64,000 bases of DNA from Comamonadaceae bacterium. Its GTDB lineage: Bacteria; Pseudomonadota; Gammaproteobacteria; Burkholderiales; Burkholderiaceae_C. The translations under genes and the position numbers were made by a program. The notes beneath the pieces are model-generated. The model made no database searches. It was not told where the DNA came from and was given only the letters and a program-made list of their open reading frames with translations. The DNA lies in the NCBI GenBank assembly GCA_947476285.1, contig CANJPU010000007.1:62001-126000 (forward strand). The letters are read 5' to 3'. Numbering within the stretch: the first letter of the stretch is position 1; every line of letters begins with the position of its first letter. Positions 31,022-39,467 of the stretch are shown piece by piece.

Positions 31022-32725
31022 ATGAGCATCAAGAGCGATAAATGGATACGCCGCATGTCCGAGCAGCACGGCATGATCGAGCCTTTCGAGCCCGGACAAA
31101 TCCGCGAGCGCGACGGCCACAAGATCATCAGCTACGGCACCAGCAGCTACGGCTACGACATCCGCTGCGCACCCGAATTCAAGGTCTTTACCAACATCCA
31201 CAGCACCGTGGTCGACCCGAAGAATTTCGACGAGAAAAGCTTCGTCGACATGAATGGCGACTACTGCATCATCCCGCCCAACAGCTTTGCTTTGGCGCGC
31301 ACGATGGAATACTTCCGCATCCCGCGCAATGTGCTGACCATCTGCCTGGGCAAGAGCACCTATGCGCGTTGTTTTCGCGGCGACACGCGCGTGGCGCTCG
31401 TCGATGGGACGTCTCCTACCCTGGAGGACATGGCCCGCCGCCATGATGCGGGCGAAGTCTTTTGGGGCTACAGCATCGGCCCCCACGGCCGTCTGATCGT
31501 CACGCTGCTGGACGCACCGCGATTCATCGGCCGTGACTCGCTGATGGAAGTGGAGCTTGACAGCGGCGAGTTGATCCACGCGACGCCGGATCACCTCTTC
31601 ATGCGGCGCGACGGCCTGATGACCACGGCCTCGGACTTGCGGCCGGGTGATTCGCTGATGCCCTTGTATCGCGATCTGGCGCGTGGCTACGAGATGGTCT
31701 ACCAGCCGCTGAACGGGCACATGCTGGCCACACACCGACTGGCGGACGATTGGAACCTGCGCAACGGCATTTACGCCGCCGTGCCAGATACCCGCCGGCA
31801 CCACATCGATTTCGATCGCAGGAACAACCGGCCGCCGAACATCGAGCGCATGCCGTCTGGTGAGCACATCCGGTTGCACAACGCCGAGAGTTACGGTGTT
31901 GATTTCGACCCGCAGGCGCATGGGTTGGCCATTCGTGATTCCCTCGCCCGGCGAGCTCTTGATCCGCAGTGGAAGGAACGTTTCGCTGCGCTCCAGTCCG
32001 AGCGGGCCGGAGCGTTCTGGCGCGAGGAGCGCTATGACAACATCCGTCGCCGCCTGATCGAGGCACGTCGAAATCCAAGTGATGCCACGCGCGAAGCGCA
32101 TCGCGCGGCGACCCTCGCCCGCTACGCCGATCCGGCGCAGCGGATTCGGCACGCGGAACTGATGCGCACCGCCTGGGCGCAGGACGACGGTGCCCGGCGT
32201 CGTGCGCAGGCTGAGGTGGCACGGCGCATCAATCTTCGCGATGAAATCACAGCCGAGAGCGTGCGGGAGGCACTCGACGAAACGGGCTCGATTCGCGGCG
32301 CGGCGCGATTGCTGCAGTGCGACCGATCGGTGTTTCGGCGTTTTCCGGAACAGGTTGCGAAATTCAGGGGCGTGGAGGCTGCGGGAACCTACCGCAACCA
32401 CAAGGTGGCGCGCGTCCGGGAACTGCCCGGTGACCACGATGTGTACTGTCTCACGGTGCCCGAGGCGGGCAACTTCGCGCTTGAGGCTGGTGTGTTCGTC
32501 AAGAATTGCGGCATCATAGTCAACGTCACGCCCTTCGAGCCCGAGTGGGAAGGCTACGTCACGCTGGAGTTCTCCAACACCACGCCGCTACCGGCCAAGA
32601 TCTACGCTGGCGAAGGCTGCGCCCAGGTGTTGTTCTTCGAGAGCGATGAAGTCTGCGAAACCAGCTACAAGGACCGTGGCGGCAAGTACCAGGGACAAAA
32701 GGGCGTGACCCTACCCAAGGCGTGA
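31022..32725 (+). CDS. dcd: dCTP deaminase precursor interrupted by an intein
   Basis: The 567-codon frame splits cleanly into a normal 188-residue dCTP deaminase and a 379-residue intein. The N-extein (1-116) ends LGKSTYAR, and the C-extein (72 residues) resumes [22 protein letters not shown]; joined, they give the standard Dcd active-site motif and standard length. Dcd converts dCTP to dUTP in the thymidylate pathway. The insertion point directly follows the Arg equivalent to catalytic Arg115 of E. coli Dcd, with the Ser four residues earlier and the catalytic Glu in TLEF after the junction, so the unspliced protein should be inactive. The ribosome-binding site AGGAG (31011-31015) supports the ATG. 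The following small gene starts four bases after the stop. Confidence 0.95.
   Translation: MSIKSDKWIRRMSEQHGMIEPFEPGQIRERDGHKIISYGTSSYGYDIRCAPEFKVFTNIHSTVVDPKNFDEKSFVDMNGDYCIIPPNSFALARTMEYFRIPRNVLTICLGKSTYARCFRGDTRVALVDGTSPTLEDMARRHDAGEVFWGYSIGPHGRLIVTLLDAPRFIGRDSLMEVELDSGELIHATPDHLFMRRDGLMTTASDLRPGDSLMPLYRDLARGYEMVYQPLNGHMLATHRLADDWNLRNGIYAAVPDTRRHHIDFDRRNNRPPNIERMPSGEHIRLHNAESYGVDFDPQAHGLAIRDSLARRALDPQWKERFAALQSERAGAFWREERYDNIRRRLIEARRNPSDATREAHRAATLARYADPAQRIRHAELMRTAWAQDDGARRRAQAEVARRINLRDEITAESVREALDETGSIRGAARLLQCDRSVFRRFPEQVAKFRGVEAAGTYRNHKVARVRELPGDHDVYCLTVPEAGNFALEAGVFVKNCGIIVNVTPFEPEWEGYVTLEFSNTTPLPAKIYAGEGCAQVLFFESDEVCETSYKDRGGKYQGQKGVTLPKA
31370..32506 (+). mobile_element. Class 1-type intein with HNH homing endonuclease in Dcd
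   Basis: A 379-residue in-frame element. It begins with Cys1 ([10 protein letters not shown], block A), has block [14 protein letters not shown] with the TxxH pair, and ends with block [21 protein letters not shown] then VKN, followed by Cys as the +1 extein residue. The central part contains an HNH nuclease motif around 31799-31885 ([16 protein letters not shown], then EHIRLHN), a long Arg/Ala-rich helical stretch, and an HTH-like [20 protein letters not shown] as in NUMOD-type DNA-binding tails. The penultimate residue is Lys instead of the usual His. That change occurs in some inteins, but splicing here is inferred, not shown. The presence of the endonuclease suggests recent mobility. Confidence 0.93.
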
Positions 32726-32729
32726 GTGC

Positions 32730-33029
32730 ATGATCAACCCCAACGCACTGAGCGACCAGGTCATTGAGTCTTGCCTCGAAAGCGGGAAGAAGCACGACGC
32801 ATTTGTCAGGGCTGCGCACCAGTCCCTGCGTGAGGCGCGTGCCAGTGGCAATGTATACGACGGTGACGAGTATCTCGCCTACGCCCGGGCGCGACTTCAG
32901 GGCAAACACGTCTCCGTACCGCAGCTAGCTGTAAGGAACCTGCGAAAAGCCGGTGCGAAGCCGGCTACCCCTGAGCCGTCGCCACCCTGGCCGCCGCCAG
33001 ATCCCACCCCGCCCAGCCGCAGCTCTTGA
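32730..33029 (+). CDS. Small hypothetical protein, antitoxin-like helices
   Basis: A 99-residue protein starting four bases after the dcd stop with an AAGG ribosome-binding stretch, so probably co-transcribed with dcd. Residues 5-60 are predicted-helical and charged, with EARASGNVYDGDEYLAYARARL resembling the C-terminal part of ParD/CopG-type antitoxins. Residues 75-99 are Pro/Ser-rich. The last 65 bases overlap the convergent ornithine-cyclodeaminase-family gene, so the true end of a conserved protein may be shorter. No partner toxin is adjacent. The family is not recognised with certainty. Confidence 0.5.
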   Translation: MINPNALSDQVIESCLESGKKHDAFVRAAHQSLREARASGNVYDGDEYLAYARARLQGKHVSVPQLAVRNLRKAGAKPATPEPSPPWPPPDPTPPSRSS

Positions 33030-33876
33030 ACAGCACCGGGCCCCGGCGCGGCGCAAGCGACACCTTGGCGCACACTTCGCGCAGGCTGGCAAAGCCAGAC
33101 ACATCCAGTCCCGCCTGCAGCAGATCGCCCGCTTCATGCGCTGCATCGGGCGTGTCCAGCACGATGCGGCCGTGCGCTGCAATGTGGCGGCACAACTGCG
33201 CATCGAGTTCCACCATCTCAGGGGTGAAGGCGCCCACGGCCGCGATGAAAGCGTCATCACGCGGCATCGCGCGCAACACCACCTCATTGGCCGGTGTGCA
33301 GGTGACGATCAGCGGGCACTCGGCCATTGCCTGGTTCGGATCGTTCACTACCTTGGCCCGCAAACCCAGCTTGGCCGCATGGCTGGCCAGCGCCTGCGCG
33401 CTGCGCTCGCCGTTGGACGCAATCTGCACCTCCTGCAGCTTCAGGCCCTGCGCGAAGGCTTCCAGGTGGGCCTTGCCTTGCGCACCAGCACCCACAATCA
33501 GCAGCGGGCCTTGTGGGCTGGGCGCCAGGCGTTGCGCCGCCAGCAAGGACACTGCGGCGGTGCGGCGCGCGGTAATGGTGGGCCCGTCCAGAATCAAACG
33601 CCGCTCGCCGGTGGCGATGTCGAACACCACCACATCGCCCTGAATGGTGGCGCGACGCGTGCCAGCATTGGCCGGCGTGAAAGTGATCAGCTTGGTGATG
33701 GCGATGCGCGCATCCAGCGCCGGCATCACGAACAGGCTACCGCCGCCGGGCAGCGCCTGCACGAGGCGCGGTGGCACTTGCACCGACGCATCGGCCAGTA
33801 GCGCGCGCAGTTCGGTCACCAGAGCCAGGTAGGGAAGGGCGGCGGCAGTTTCGCGCGCGGCGAGAAGTTGGGTCAT
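32965..33876 (-). CDS. Ornithine cyclodeaminase/delta1-pyrroline-2-carboxylate reductase family
   Basis: A 303-residue NAD(P)-dependent enzyme of the OCD/mu-crystallin family. The NAD-binding loop is LLIVGAGAQGKAHLEAF (about 125-141); substrate-binding features are KLITFTPANAG, LILDGPTITARRTAAVS and the late GAFTPEMVELD block. Members with this short form often reduce delta1-pyrroline-2-carboxylate or delta1-piperideine-2-carboxylate (L-proline and D-lysine or hydroxyproline metabolism); ornithine cyclodeamination is less likely but not excluded. It is divergent from no gene: the next gene downstream is the convergent small hypothetical, and a Bug receptor gene lies 69 bases upstream on the same strand, so it may be read through from the catabolic operon. 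Confidence 0.85.
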   Translation of the reverse strand: MTQLLAARETAAALPYLALVTELRALLADASVQVPPRLVQALPGGGSLFVMPALDARIAITKLITFTPANAGTRRATIQGDVVVFDIATGERRLILDGPTITARRTAAVSLLAAQRLAPSPQGPLLIVGAGAQGKAHLEAFAQGLKLQEVQIASNGERSAQALASHAAKLGLRAKVVNDPNQAMAECPLIVTCTPANEVVLRAMPRDDAFIAAVGAFTPEMVELDAQLCRHIAAHGRIVLDTPDAAHEAGDLLQAGLDVSGFASLREVCAKVSLAPRRGPVLFKSCGWAGWDLAAARVATAQG

Positions 33877-33945
33877 GGGTGATGGGCGCGCGAGTGATCT
33901 GAGGATGGCCTAGGGGCACGCCCCTGTGCTGATGACTGTCGAGTT

Positions 33946-34935
33946 TTACTTGCTTTTGCCAGACTTGACCAGAGCCGTCCACTTGTCGGCCTCTGTGCCC
34001 ATCTGAGTGGCAAATTCAGCGGGGCTTGAGGGCGCCGATTCGAATCCGTTCTTCGCGATGCCCTCCATCACGGTCGGCGCTTGCGAGGCGCGCGTGATGG
34101 CCGCATTGAGCTGCGCCACTATTTCGGGCGGAGTTCCCTTGGGCGCGACGAAGCCATACCAGATGAGCGCCTCATAGCCGGGCAGGCCGGCCGCCTCTGC
34201 CACGGGGGGCACATCGGGCAGGGCCTGCGTCGCGCGGCTTGCCCCGACGCCCAGGGCGCGCAGCTTGCCCGCCTTCAGGTTGGCCAGCGTGGTCGACTGC
34301 ACCGTGTAGTACATGGACACCGTGCCGCCGATGAGGTCGGTGAGGGCCTGGGCGTTGCTCTTGTATGGAATCTCTCGAATGTCGATGCCCAGCAATGACT
34401 TGAGCGATTCCATCTCAAGCTGACTGGGCGTGCCCGGCCCGGAGGATGCGTAGGTGAGCGCACCGGGGTTAGACCGAGCATAGGCGATCAAGTCTTTCAT
34501 GGTCTTGGCGGGCACGTTTGGATTAACGGCCAGTGCCAGCGGATTGGTGGCCAGGCGAGAGACTGCCACGAAATCCTTGATGGGGTCATAGGCGGCATTG
34601 CCCTGAGAGATCGGCCCAACCACGAATGGTGTGGTGGCCACCAGCAGGCTGTAGCCGTCGGCTGGCAGCTTGGCGACATAGGCCGCGCCAATCATGCCGC
34701 CCGCGCCTTCGCGGTTCTCCACGACCACGGGCACCTTCAGTTGTTCTGACAACTGCTGCGCATACATGCGCGCGATCGCGTCCACGCCGCTGCCCGCGCT
34801 GAAAGGCGCGACGATACGAATTGGCTTGGACGGAAAGGCTGCCTGGGCCTGCGCCTGGGCCGTACCCAGGCCCAGCAGGACCGCCGTCGCGCTCAGTGTC
34901 AGCAGGACGCGACGTGTGTGACGAAATGGATTCAT
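33946..34935 (-). CDS. Bug/TctC-type periplasmic solute receptor (left arm)
   Basis: A 329-residue receptor of the tripartite tricarboxylate transporter substrate-binding family, abundant in Burkholderiales. A Tat- or Sec-like signal (RRVLLTLSATAVLLGLG...AQA, cleaved about residue 33) is followed by FPSKPIRIVAPFSAGSGVDA, VVVENREGAGGMIGA, LTYASSGPGTPSQLEME and YGFVAPKGTPPEIV, the standard family blocks. The ligand is unknown; the operon suggests a carboxylic acid that is then activated to a CoA thioester. It is the last gene of the leftward operon and overlaps the upstream acyl-CoA dehydrogenase by 4 bases (ATGA). Confidence 0.93.
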   Translation of the reverse strand: MNPFRHTRRVLLTLSATAVLLGLGTAQAQAQAAFPSKPIRIVAPFSAGSGVDAIARMYAQQLSEQLKVPVVVENREGAGGMIGAAYVAKLPADGYSLLVATTPFVVGPISQGNAAYDPIKDFVAVSRLATNPLALAVNPNVPAKTMKDLIAYARSNPGALTYASSGPGTPSQLEMESLKSLLGIDIREIPYKSNAQALTDLIGGTVSMYYTVQSTTLANLKAGKLRALGVGASRATQALPDVPPVAEAAGLPGYEALIWYGFVAPKGTPPEIVAQLNAAITRASQAPTVMEGIAKNGFESAPSSPAEFATQMGTEADKWTALVKSGKSK

Positions 34936-36104
34936 AAGGCTGTCTCCTTCTTGTCCTCGCGAGCGAGGGGGTTGTCAAAAGCGGTTTGAGCCAGCGCATT
35001 GGCTTCAAGCATGCGCACGATTTGTTCGCGCTGGTGCGCGGGTGAGCCGAGTAACTGCGCGTTGCCCCGGGCTCGCTTGAAATAGAGATGGTTCTTCATC
35101 TCCCAGGTAAAACCGATTGCGCCGAAGACCTGGATGCTTCGGTGCGTGGCGTCGCGATAGGCTTCGCTGGCGTAGGCCTGTGCCATCGCGGCAGCCAGCG
35201 GCGCGGCGTGAGGGTCATCCGACAAGGCCCAGGCGGCATACAGCACTGCGGTGGATGTACATTCTGTCAGTGCGAGCAGATCGGCCAGCGCATGCTTGAT
35301 CGCTTGATAGGCGCCAATCGGTTTGCCAAAGGCCACGCGTTCGCGCGCGTAGGCAGCGGTGTCGTCCAGCACAGCTTGCAGGCCGCCCGCGCTTTCAGCG
35401 GCCAGCACCAGGTAAAGCCTGTCGCGAATCCAGGGCCAGACATCGTGCCCATCGCCGCTCAGTAAATGCGCGGGCACATCGGACAGGCCCACGGTGCAGA
35501 CCTGCCGCGTGATGTCGCGCCAATCGAGCAGCGTGACTTCCACACCCGGGGCCCGGCGATCGATGACGAAAAAACGTCTGCGTGCTTCATGGAGTGCCGC
35601 CACCACGATGCGGTCTGCGGTGGTGGCGTCCACCACATAGTGGCAGGTGCCACTAAGCCGCAAGCCTTCGCTAGAGGTCATGACCTTGACGTTGCCGTGC
35701 GGCGTCTGGCAGTCGCCATCTTGCGCGGCAACGGCCAAGGCGAGTTTGCACTGGCCGACGGCCACCGGGCCCAGGTAGTGCGCTTGCTGTGGCGCCGTGC
35801 CGGCCGCCACGATGGCCCAGGTTCCGGCCAGGGTGCCGAACAGGGGGGAGGGTGCGAGAAAACGCCCGCACTCTTTCACGATCAAGGACAAGTCGATGAC
35901 GGACATGCCCAGGCCGCCATAGTCCTGCGGCACGATCATGCCGGGCCAGCCCAGGGCGGCGATTCGAGTCCACATGGCCTCATAGCCGGCCTGCAGCGAC
36001 GAGGCGCCCGGCGTCAGCAGGGGGGCAAGGTCCACCTCGCGGCGCAGAAAATCATGGGCCGAATCGCGCAGCAGAATGTGTTCGTCGCTGAGAGAGAAAT
36101 TCAT
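34932..36104 (-). CDS. Acyl-CoA dehydrogenase, small-type partner
   Basis: A 390-residue flavin acyl-CoA dehydrogenase. The N-terminal helical domain (DEHILLRDSAHDFLRRE), the middle beta domain and the C-terminal helical domain (YARERVAFGKPIGAYQAIKH, then QVFGAIGFTWEMKNHLYFKR) follow the family order. The middle domain is diverged (weak T-x-P/A-x-x-GSD block), as is common in one member of heteromeric pairs of the PimC/PimD or FadE28/29 kind. It overlaps both neighbours by 4 bases, and the adjacent 406-residue dehydrogenase supports a heteromer. It would introduce a double bond into a CoA thioester whose identity is unknown. Confidence 0.9.
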   Translation of the reverse strand: MNFSLSDEHILLRDSAHDFLRREVDLAPLLTPGASSLQAGYEAMWTRIAALGWPGMIVPQDYGGLGMSVIDLSLIVKECGRFLAPSPLFGTLAGTWAIVAAGTAPQQAHYLGPVAVGQCKLALAVAAQDGDCQTPHGNVKVMTSSEGLRLSGTCHYVVDATTADRIVVAALHEARRRFFVIDRRAPGVEVTLLDWRDITRQVCTVGLSDVPAHLLSGDGHDVWPWIRDRLYLVLAAESAGGLQAVLDDTAAYARERVAFGKPIGAYQAIKHALADLLALTECTSTAVLYAAWALSDDPHAAPLAAAMAQAYASEAYRDATHRSIQVFGAIGFTWEMKNHLYFKRARGNAQLLGSPAHQREQIVRMLEANALAQTAFDNPLAREDKKETAL

Positions 36105-37321
36105 GGCCGGTGCTCCGCTGCAGGCTTGTCAGCGGAGCCCGCCGTCACGACCTGCGACCAGGGCAGGCGCCGCGTGGGATCACCCTCGCGCGGCAGGCCC
36201 AGCACGCGTTCCGCCACCAGGTTTTTGAGGATTTCCTGCGTGCCCACGCCCAGCGTCACGGCTGGGCTCCACCAGTAAGCGTGGTCCCAGTTGGAGTAGG
36301 GCCCGCGCTCGCCGTGAGTCATGGGCAGCACGTCGCGGCTCTTGACCATGCCGGCGACGCCCTGGCTGCGCTTGGCCAGGTCCAGCAGGCGCTGGCCATG
36401 CGGTGCTGCGATCATTTTGCGCACAGCACCTTCATGGCCCGAGGGCTTGGCGTTCATGCGGTCGCTGAGCGAGCGAAACGCCAGCAGTCGCAGGATCTCG
36501 CCTTCGATGTAGATGCGTGCCGCTTCATCTCGCAGCAACGGGTCGGCGATGCGCCGCGAGCGGATCAGACCGTCCATGAGTTCGCGCGCCGAAGGCCCCG
36601 AGCCCCAGATGGCGCCCGGGCGCGAGAGGGCGACGCGCTCGGTTTGCAACTGCTGCATGCTGAGCTTCCATCCGTCGCCTTCCTTGCCCAGCAAGCGGTC
36701 GGCTGGCACGATCACGTCGTCGAAGAACACCTCGTTGTATTCGCCGCGTTCGCCCGTCATGTCGATGATGGGGCGGGTCGTGATGCCGGGGCTGTTCATG
36801 TCCACCAGAAACTGCGACAGCCCGGCATGCTTGGGCACGCTGGCATCGGTGCGTGCCACCAGCACGCCAATCTGCGCCTTGTCTGCAAGTGAAGTCCAGA
36901 TCTTCTGGCCGCGCACCACATAGTGGTCACCCTCGCGCCGGGCGCTGGTGCGAAGCGCGCCCACGTCCGAGCCGGCTGAGGGTTCGCTGAACAGCATGCA
37001 CCAGATTTCCTCGCAGGCCAGCGCAGGCGCGAGAAAGCGCTCGCGCTGCTCTGGCGTGCCGAAGCGCAGGAGCGACTGGCCGCAGTTATTGATGGGCACC
37101 GGATTGACGTGGTAGGGCGCGCGTATACCGGCGCGGGCAATCTCATCGTCGATGATCAACTGCAGATGTGCATCCGCGCCCAGGCCCCAGGGCCGCGGCC
37201 AGTGCGGCACTGCATAACCGTGCTCGGCCAGCTCCTTGTAGCTGCGCCGCGGCTGGTGCGCGAGCCAGGCGCGCAACTCCAGCCGGCGAGGGTCGTCCGC
37301 TGCGGGTAGATTGAAGTCCAT
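36101..37321 (-). CDS. Acyl-CoA dehydrogenase, large-type partner
   Basis: A 406-residue acyl-CoA dehydrogenase with well-conserved FAD and substrate motifs: EEIWCMLFSEPSAGSDVG (flavin site), VRGQKIWTSLADKAQIG (FAD-stacking Trp), VFFDDVIVPADRLLG and a C-terminal GTQEILKNLVAERVLGLP that contacts the flavin in the tetramer. It has the features of the large subunit of two-subunit dehydrogenases that act on bulky or dicarboxylic CoA esters. It overlaps the smaller dehydrogenase by 4 bases. It lies 33 bases downstream of the enoyl-CoA hydratase gene, so the set is one operon. The substrate is not deducible from the sequence. Confidence 0.93.
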   Translation of the reverse strand: MDFNLPAADDPRRLELRAWLAHQPRRSYKELAEHGYAVPHWPRPWGLGADAHLQLIIDDEIARAGIRAPYHVNPVPINNCGQSLLRFGTPEQRERFLAPALACEEIWCMLFSEPSAGSDVGALRTSARREGDHYVVRGQKIWTSLADKAQIGVLVARTDASVPKHAGLSQFLVDMNSPGITTRPIIDMTGERGEYNEVFFDDVIVPADRLLGKEGDGWKLSMQQLQTERVALSRPGAIWGSGPSARELMDGLIRSRRIADPLLRDEAARIYIEGEILRLLAFRSLSDRMNAKPSGHEGAVRKMIAAPHGQRLLDLAKRSQGVAGMVKSRDVLPMTHGERGPYSNWDHAYWWSPAVTLGVGTQEILKNLVAERVLGLPREGDPTRRLPWSQVVTAGSADKPAAEHRP

Positions 37322-37354
37322 GGGGCGATCCCTTTTGTGTCGGCCGTTTCGCTT

Positions 37355-38233
37355 TCAGTCCGAAGACGGCTTGGGCTTGGCGTAAAAATTCTCGCGTCCG
37401 TGGCTGGCCGCGCGCACGCCGCTGACGCGCCGCTCCTTCATGAAGTTGAACTCGCCGGGCTCATAGCGCATGTTGGTCGCCAAGGTGTGCAGGATGTGGC
37501 CGTAGCCAAACTGGTTGTGTACGCCCAGTGCCTGCAGCGCCAAGGTGGTGGCGGCGCGGCCCAGGGCGATGCCGTCGCGCGGCAGGCGCACGATGCGCTC
37601 GGCCCATTCCTCGCCGCATTGATCCAGGTCGGCCAGAGGCACAACTTTGTTCACCAGGCCGTTGGCGTGTGCCTCCTGGGCCGACCAGACATCGGCCATC
37701 AGCAGCAGTTCGCGCGCCTTGCGCGCGCCCAGGGTGATGATCTCCCAGGCGTCGAAATAGGCGGCGCCGGACAAACCGAGCTTTTGCTCGGGGTGCCCCA
37801 TGCGCGCTGTGTCGGCGGCGATCACCAGATCGCAGGACTCAGCCAAGTAAAGACCGCCACCCAGGCAGAAGCCCTTGACCAGCGCCAGCGTCGGCTTGAG
37901 CGATGTAAAGATGCGCTGGTAGCGCTCAATGTAGGCCTTGTCGTATTTCAGCCGCGCGCGTTGGCTCGGGCGCCGCTTGCGGCCGTCTTTGTCGGGGCCG
38001 CCGTCATCGTACTGGTTGCCCACTTCGGACAGATCGTGCCCGGCGCAGAAGTCGTCCCCGGCGCCACGTAGCACCACTAGGCGAACATCGTCGTCGGCCT
38101 CAGCGCGGTCATAGCATGCCATGAGCTGCACCCACATGGCGTCGCTCATCGCGTTCTTTTTGTCGGGGCGATTCAAGGTGACATAGGCCCGGCCGTTCGC
38201 TGCCCGGTAGTCCACTGATCCTGCAGTCCTCAT
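37355..38233 (-). CDS. Enoyl-CoA hydratase/isomerase family (left arm)
   Basis: A 292-residue crotonase-fold protein. Signatures are VTLNRPDKKNAMSDAMWVQL, LRGAGDDFCAGHDLSEVG (CoA-binding and oxyanion-hole region) and KGFCLGGGLYLAESCDLVIA (second oxyanion loop). It has an insertion of charged residues after residue 70 (DDGGPDKDGRKRRPSQRAR) not usual for simple EchA, which suggests a specialised substrate. It probably hydrates or otherwise processes the unsaturated CoA ester made by the two dehydrogenases. It is nine bases from the CoA-transferase gene and is in the same leftward operon. Confidence 0.92.
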   Translation of the reverse strand: MRTAGSVDYRAANGRAYVTLNRPDKKNAMSDAMWVQLMACYDRAEADDDVRLVVLRGAGDDFCAGHDLSEVGNQYDDGGPDKDGRKRRPSQRARLKYDKAYIERYQRIFTSLKPTLALVKGFCLGGGLYLAESCDLVIAADTARMGHPEQKLGLSGAAYFDAWEIITLGARKARELLLMADVWSAQEAHANGLVNKVVPLADLDQCGEEWAERIVRLPRDGIALGRAATTLALQALGVHNQFGYGHILHTLATNMRYEPGEFNFMKERRVSGVRAASHGRENFYAKPKPSSD

Positions 38234-38242
38234 GTGTTTTCC

Positions 38243-39448
38243 TCAGAGTTCGACAGGAGCCACTTTGACCCTTGGACTGACGGCGCCGGCCGCAGTGGTG
38301 GTGTCGGCCAGCCCGCACTCGGCCAGAATTTCCTGAGTGTGCTGCCCTAGCAGCGGGGGCGCACTGCGGATGCGGGTGGGATTACGCTGCAGCTTGATCG
38401 GGCTGCGCAGCAGGGGCACCTCGCCCGCGGTCGGGTGCGTCACGGTTTGCACCAATGAATCGCGCACCACCGGATCGGAGAAGACCTCGTGCAAGTCGCG
38501 CACTGGAGAGAACAGCACTTCATGCTCGGTCAACCGGCGCGTCCAATGTGCCAGCGAATCTTGCGCGAAGGCGGCTGCCAGCAGCGCATCCAGCGCGTCG
38601 CGGTGGCGCAGGCGCGCGGCGTTGTCGCAGAACCGGGGGTCGGTGGCCAGTGAGGCCTGGCCCGTGGCCGCCAGCAGATTGAGCCAGTACTTCTGGTTGT
38701 GCGACACCACCATCAGGTGGCGCTCGTCGCTGGTGGCGTAGGTGTTCCAGGGGGCTAGCTGGTAGTGGGCGTTGCCCAGGCGCTCCGGGGTCTTGCCGGT
38801 GGCGAAATAGTATTGTTCTCGCGGCACCATGGAGAACACAGTCGCGTCCAGCATGGAGACATCGACCCGCTGGCCCAGGCCGCTGGCATCACGCGCGCGC
38901 AGGGCGGCCATGATGCCGATGACACCGAACAGCGGCGGCACGAAGTCCGACATTAACAGTCCCATCTTCAGAGGCCCGCTGGTGGCGGTGCCGGTCAGTT
39001 GCATCACGCCTGACATGGCCTGGATCACCGGGTCCAATGCCGGGCGGTCGCGGTAGGGCCCTTCGGTGCCAAAACCGGTGAGCCCGCAATAAATCAGCCC
39101 GGAGTTGGTCTCCAGCAGTGATTCATAGCCTATGCCTAGTTTTTCCATGGTGCCCGGCCGGAAGTTTTCGACCAGGATGTCCGACTGGGCTGCCAGTGCC
39201 TTGAGCACTTCGATGCCTCGGGTCGTCTTCAAGTCGAGCACGATGCTCCGCTTGTTGCGGTTCATGCTCAGGAAATAATCGCTCTCGCCGCCCGGCCGGT
39301 TGATGCCGATATGCCGGCTGGTTTCGCCCTCGGGGGGTTCGACCTTCACCACGTCAGCGCCCAGGTCACCTAGCAGCAGCGTGCACAGGGGGCCGGCCAC
39401 CATCTGGGTGAGGTCCAGCACGCGAACACCATCAAGTACACCGTTCAT
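38243..39448 (-). CDS. CaiB/BaiF family III CoA transferase (left arm)
   Basis: A family III CoA transferase that moves CoA between carboxylic acids. Characteristic blocks are VRVLDLTQMVAGPLCTLLLG near the N-terminus, containing the region of the catalytic Asp fold, GADVVKVEPPEGETSR, NRNKRSIVLDLKT and ENFRPGTMEKLGIGYE. I choose the ATG at 39448 because GGAG lies six bases upstream; ATGs at 39460 and 39466 are alternatives, and the frame extending to 39679 overlaps the upstream acyl-CoA synthetase and is not conserved. The length from this start is 401 residues, normal for the family. It gives a second route of CoA activation beside the synthetase. Confidence 0.92.
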   Translation of the reverse strand: MNGVLDGVRVLDLTQMVAGPLCTLLLGDLGADVVKVEPPEGETSRHIGINRPGGESDYFLSMNRNKRSIVLDLKTTRGIEVLKALAAQSDILVENFRPGTMEKLGIGYESLLETNSGLIYCGLTGFGTEGPYRDRPALDPVIQAMSGVMQLTGTATSGPLKMGLLMSDFVPPLFGVIGIMAALRARDASGLGQRVDVSMLDATVFSMVPREQYYFATGKTPERLGNAHYQLAPWNTYATSDERHLMVVSHNQKYWLNLLAATGQASLATDPRFCDNAARLRHRDALDALLAAAFAQDSLAHWTRRLTEHEVLFSPVRDLHEVFSDPVVRDSLVQTVTHPTAGEVPLLRSPIKLQRNPTRIRSAPPLLGQHTQEILAECGLADTTTAAGAVSPRVKVAPVEL

Positions 39449-39467
39449 CTTGTTCTCCATGACCATC

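Noticed and set aside
31022-32725. Fusion of Dcd with an HNH protein or misassembly rather than an intein
   Set aside because: The insert boundaries fall exactly at Cys1 and Asn-Cys, all splicing blocks are present, and removal restores the normal Dcd length and motif.
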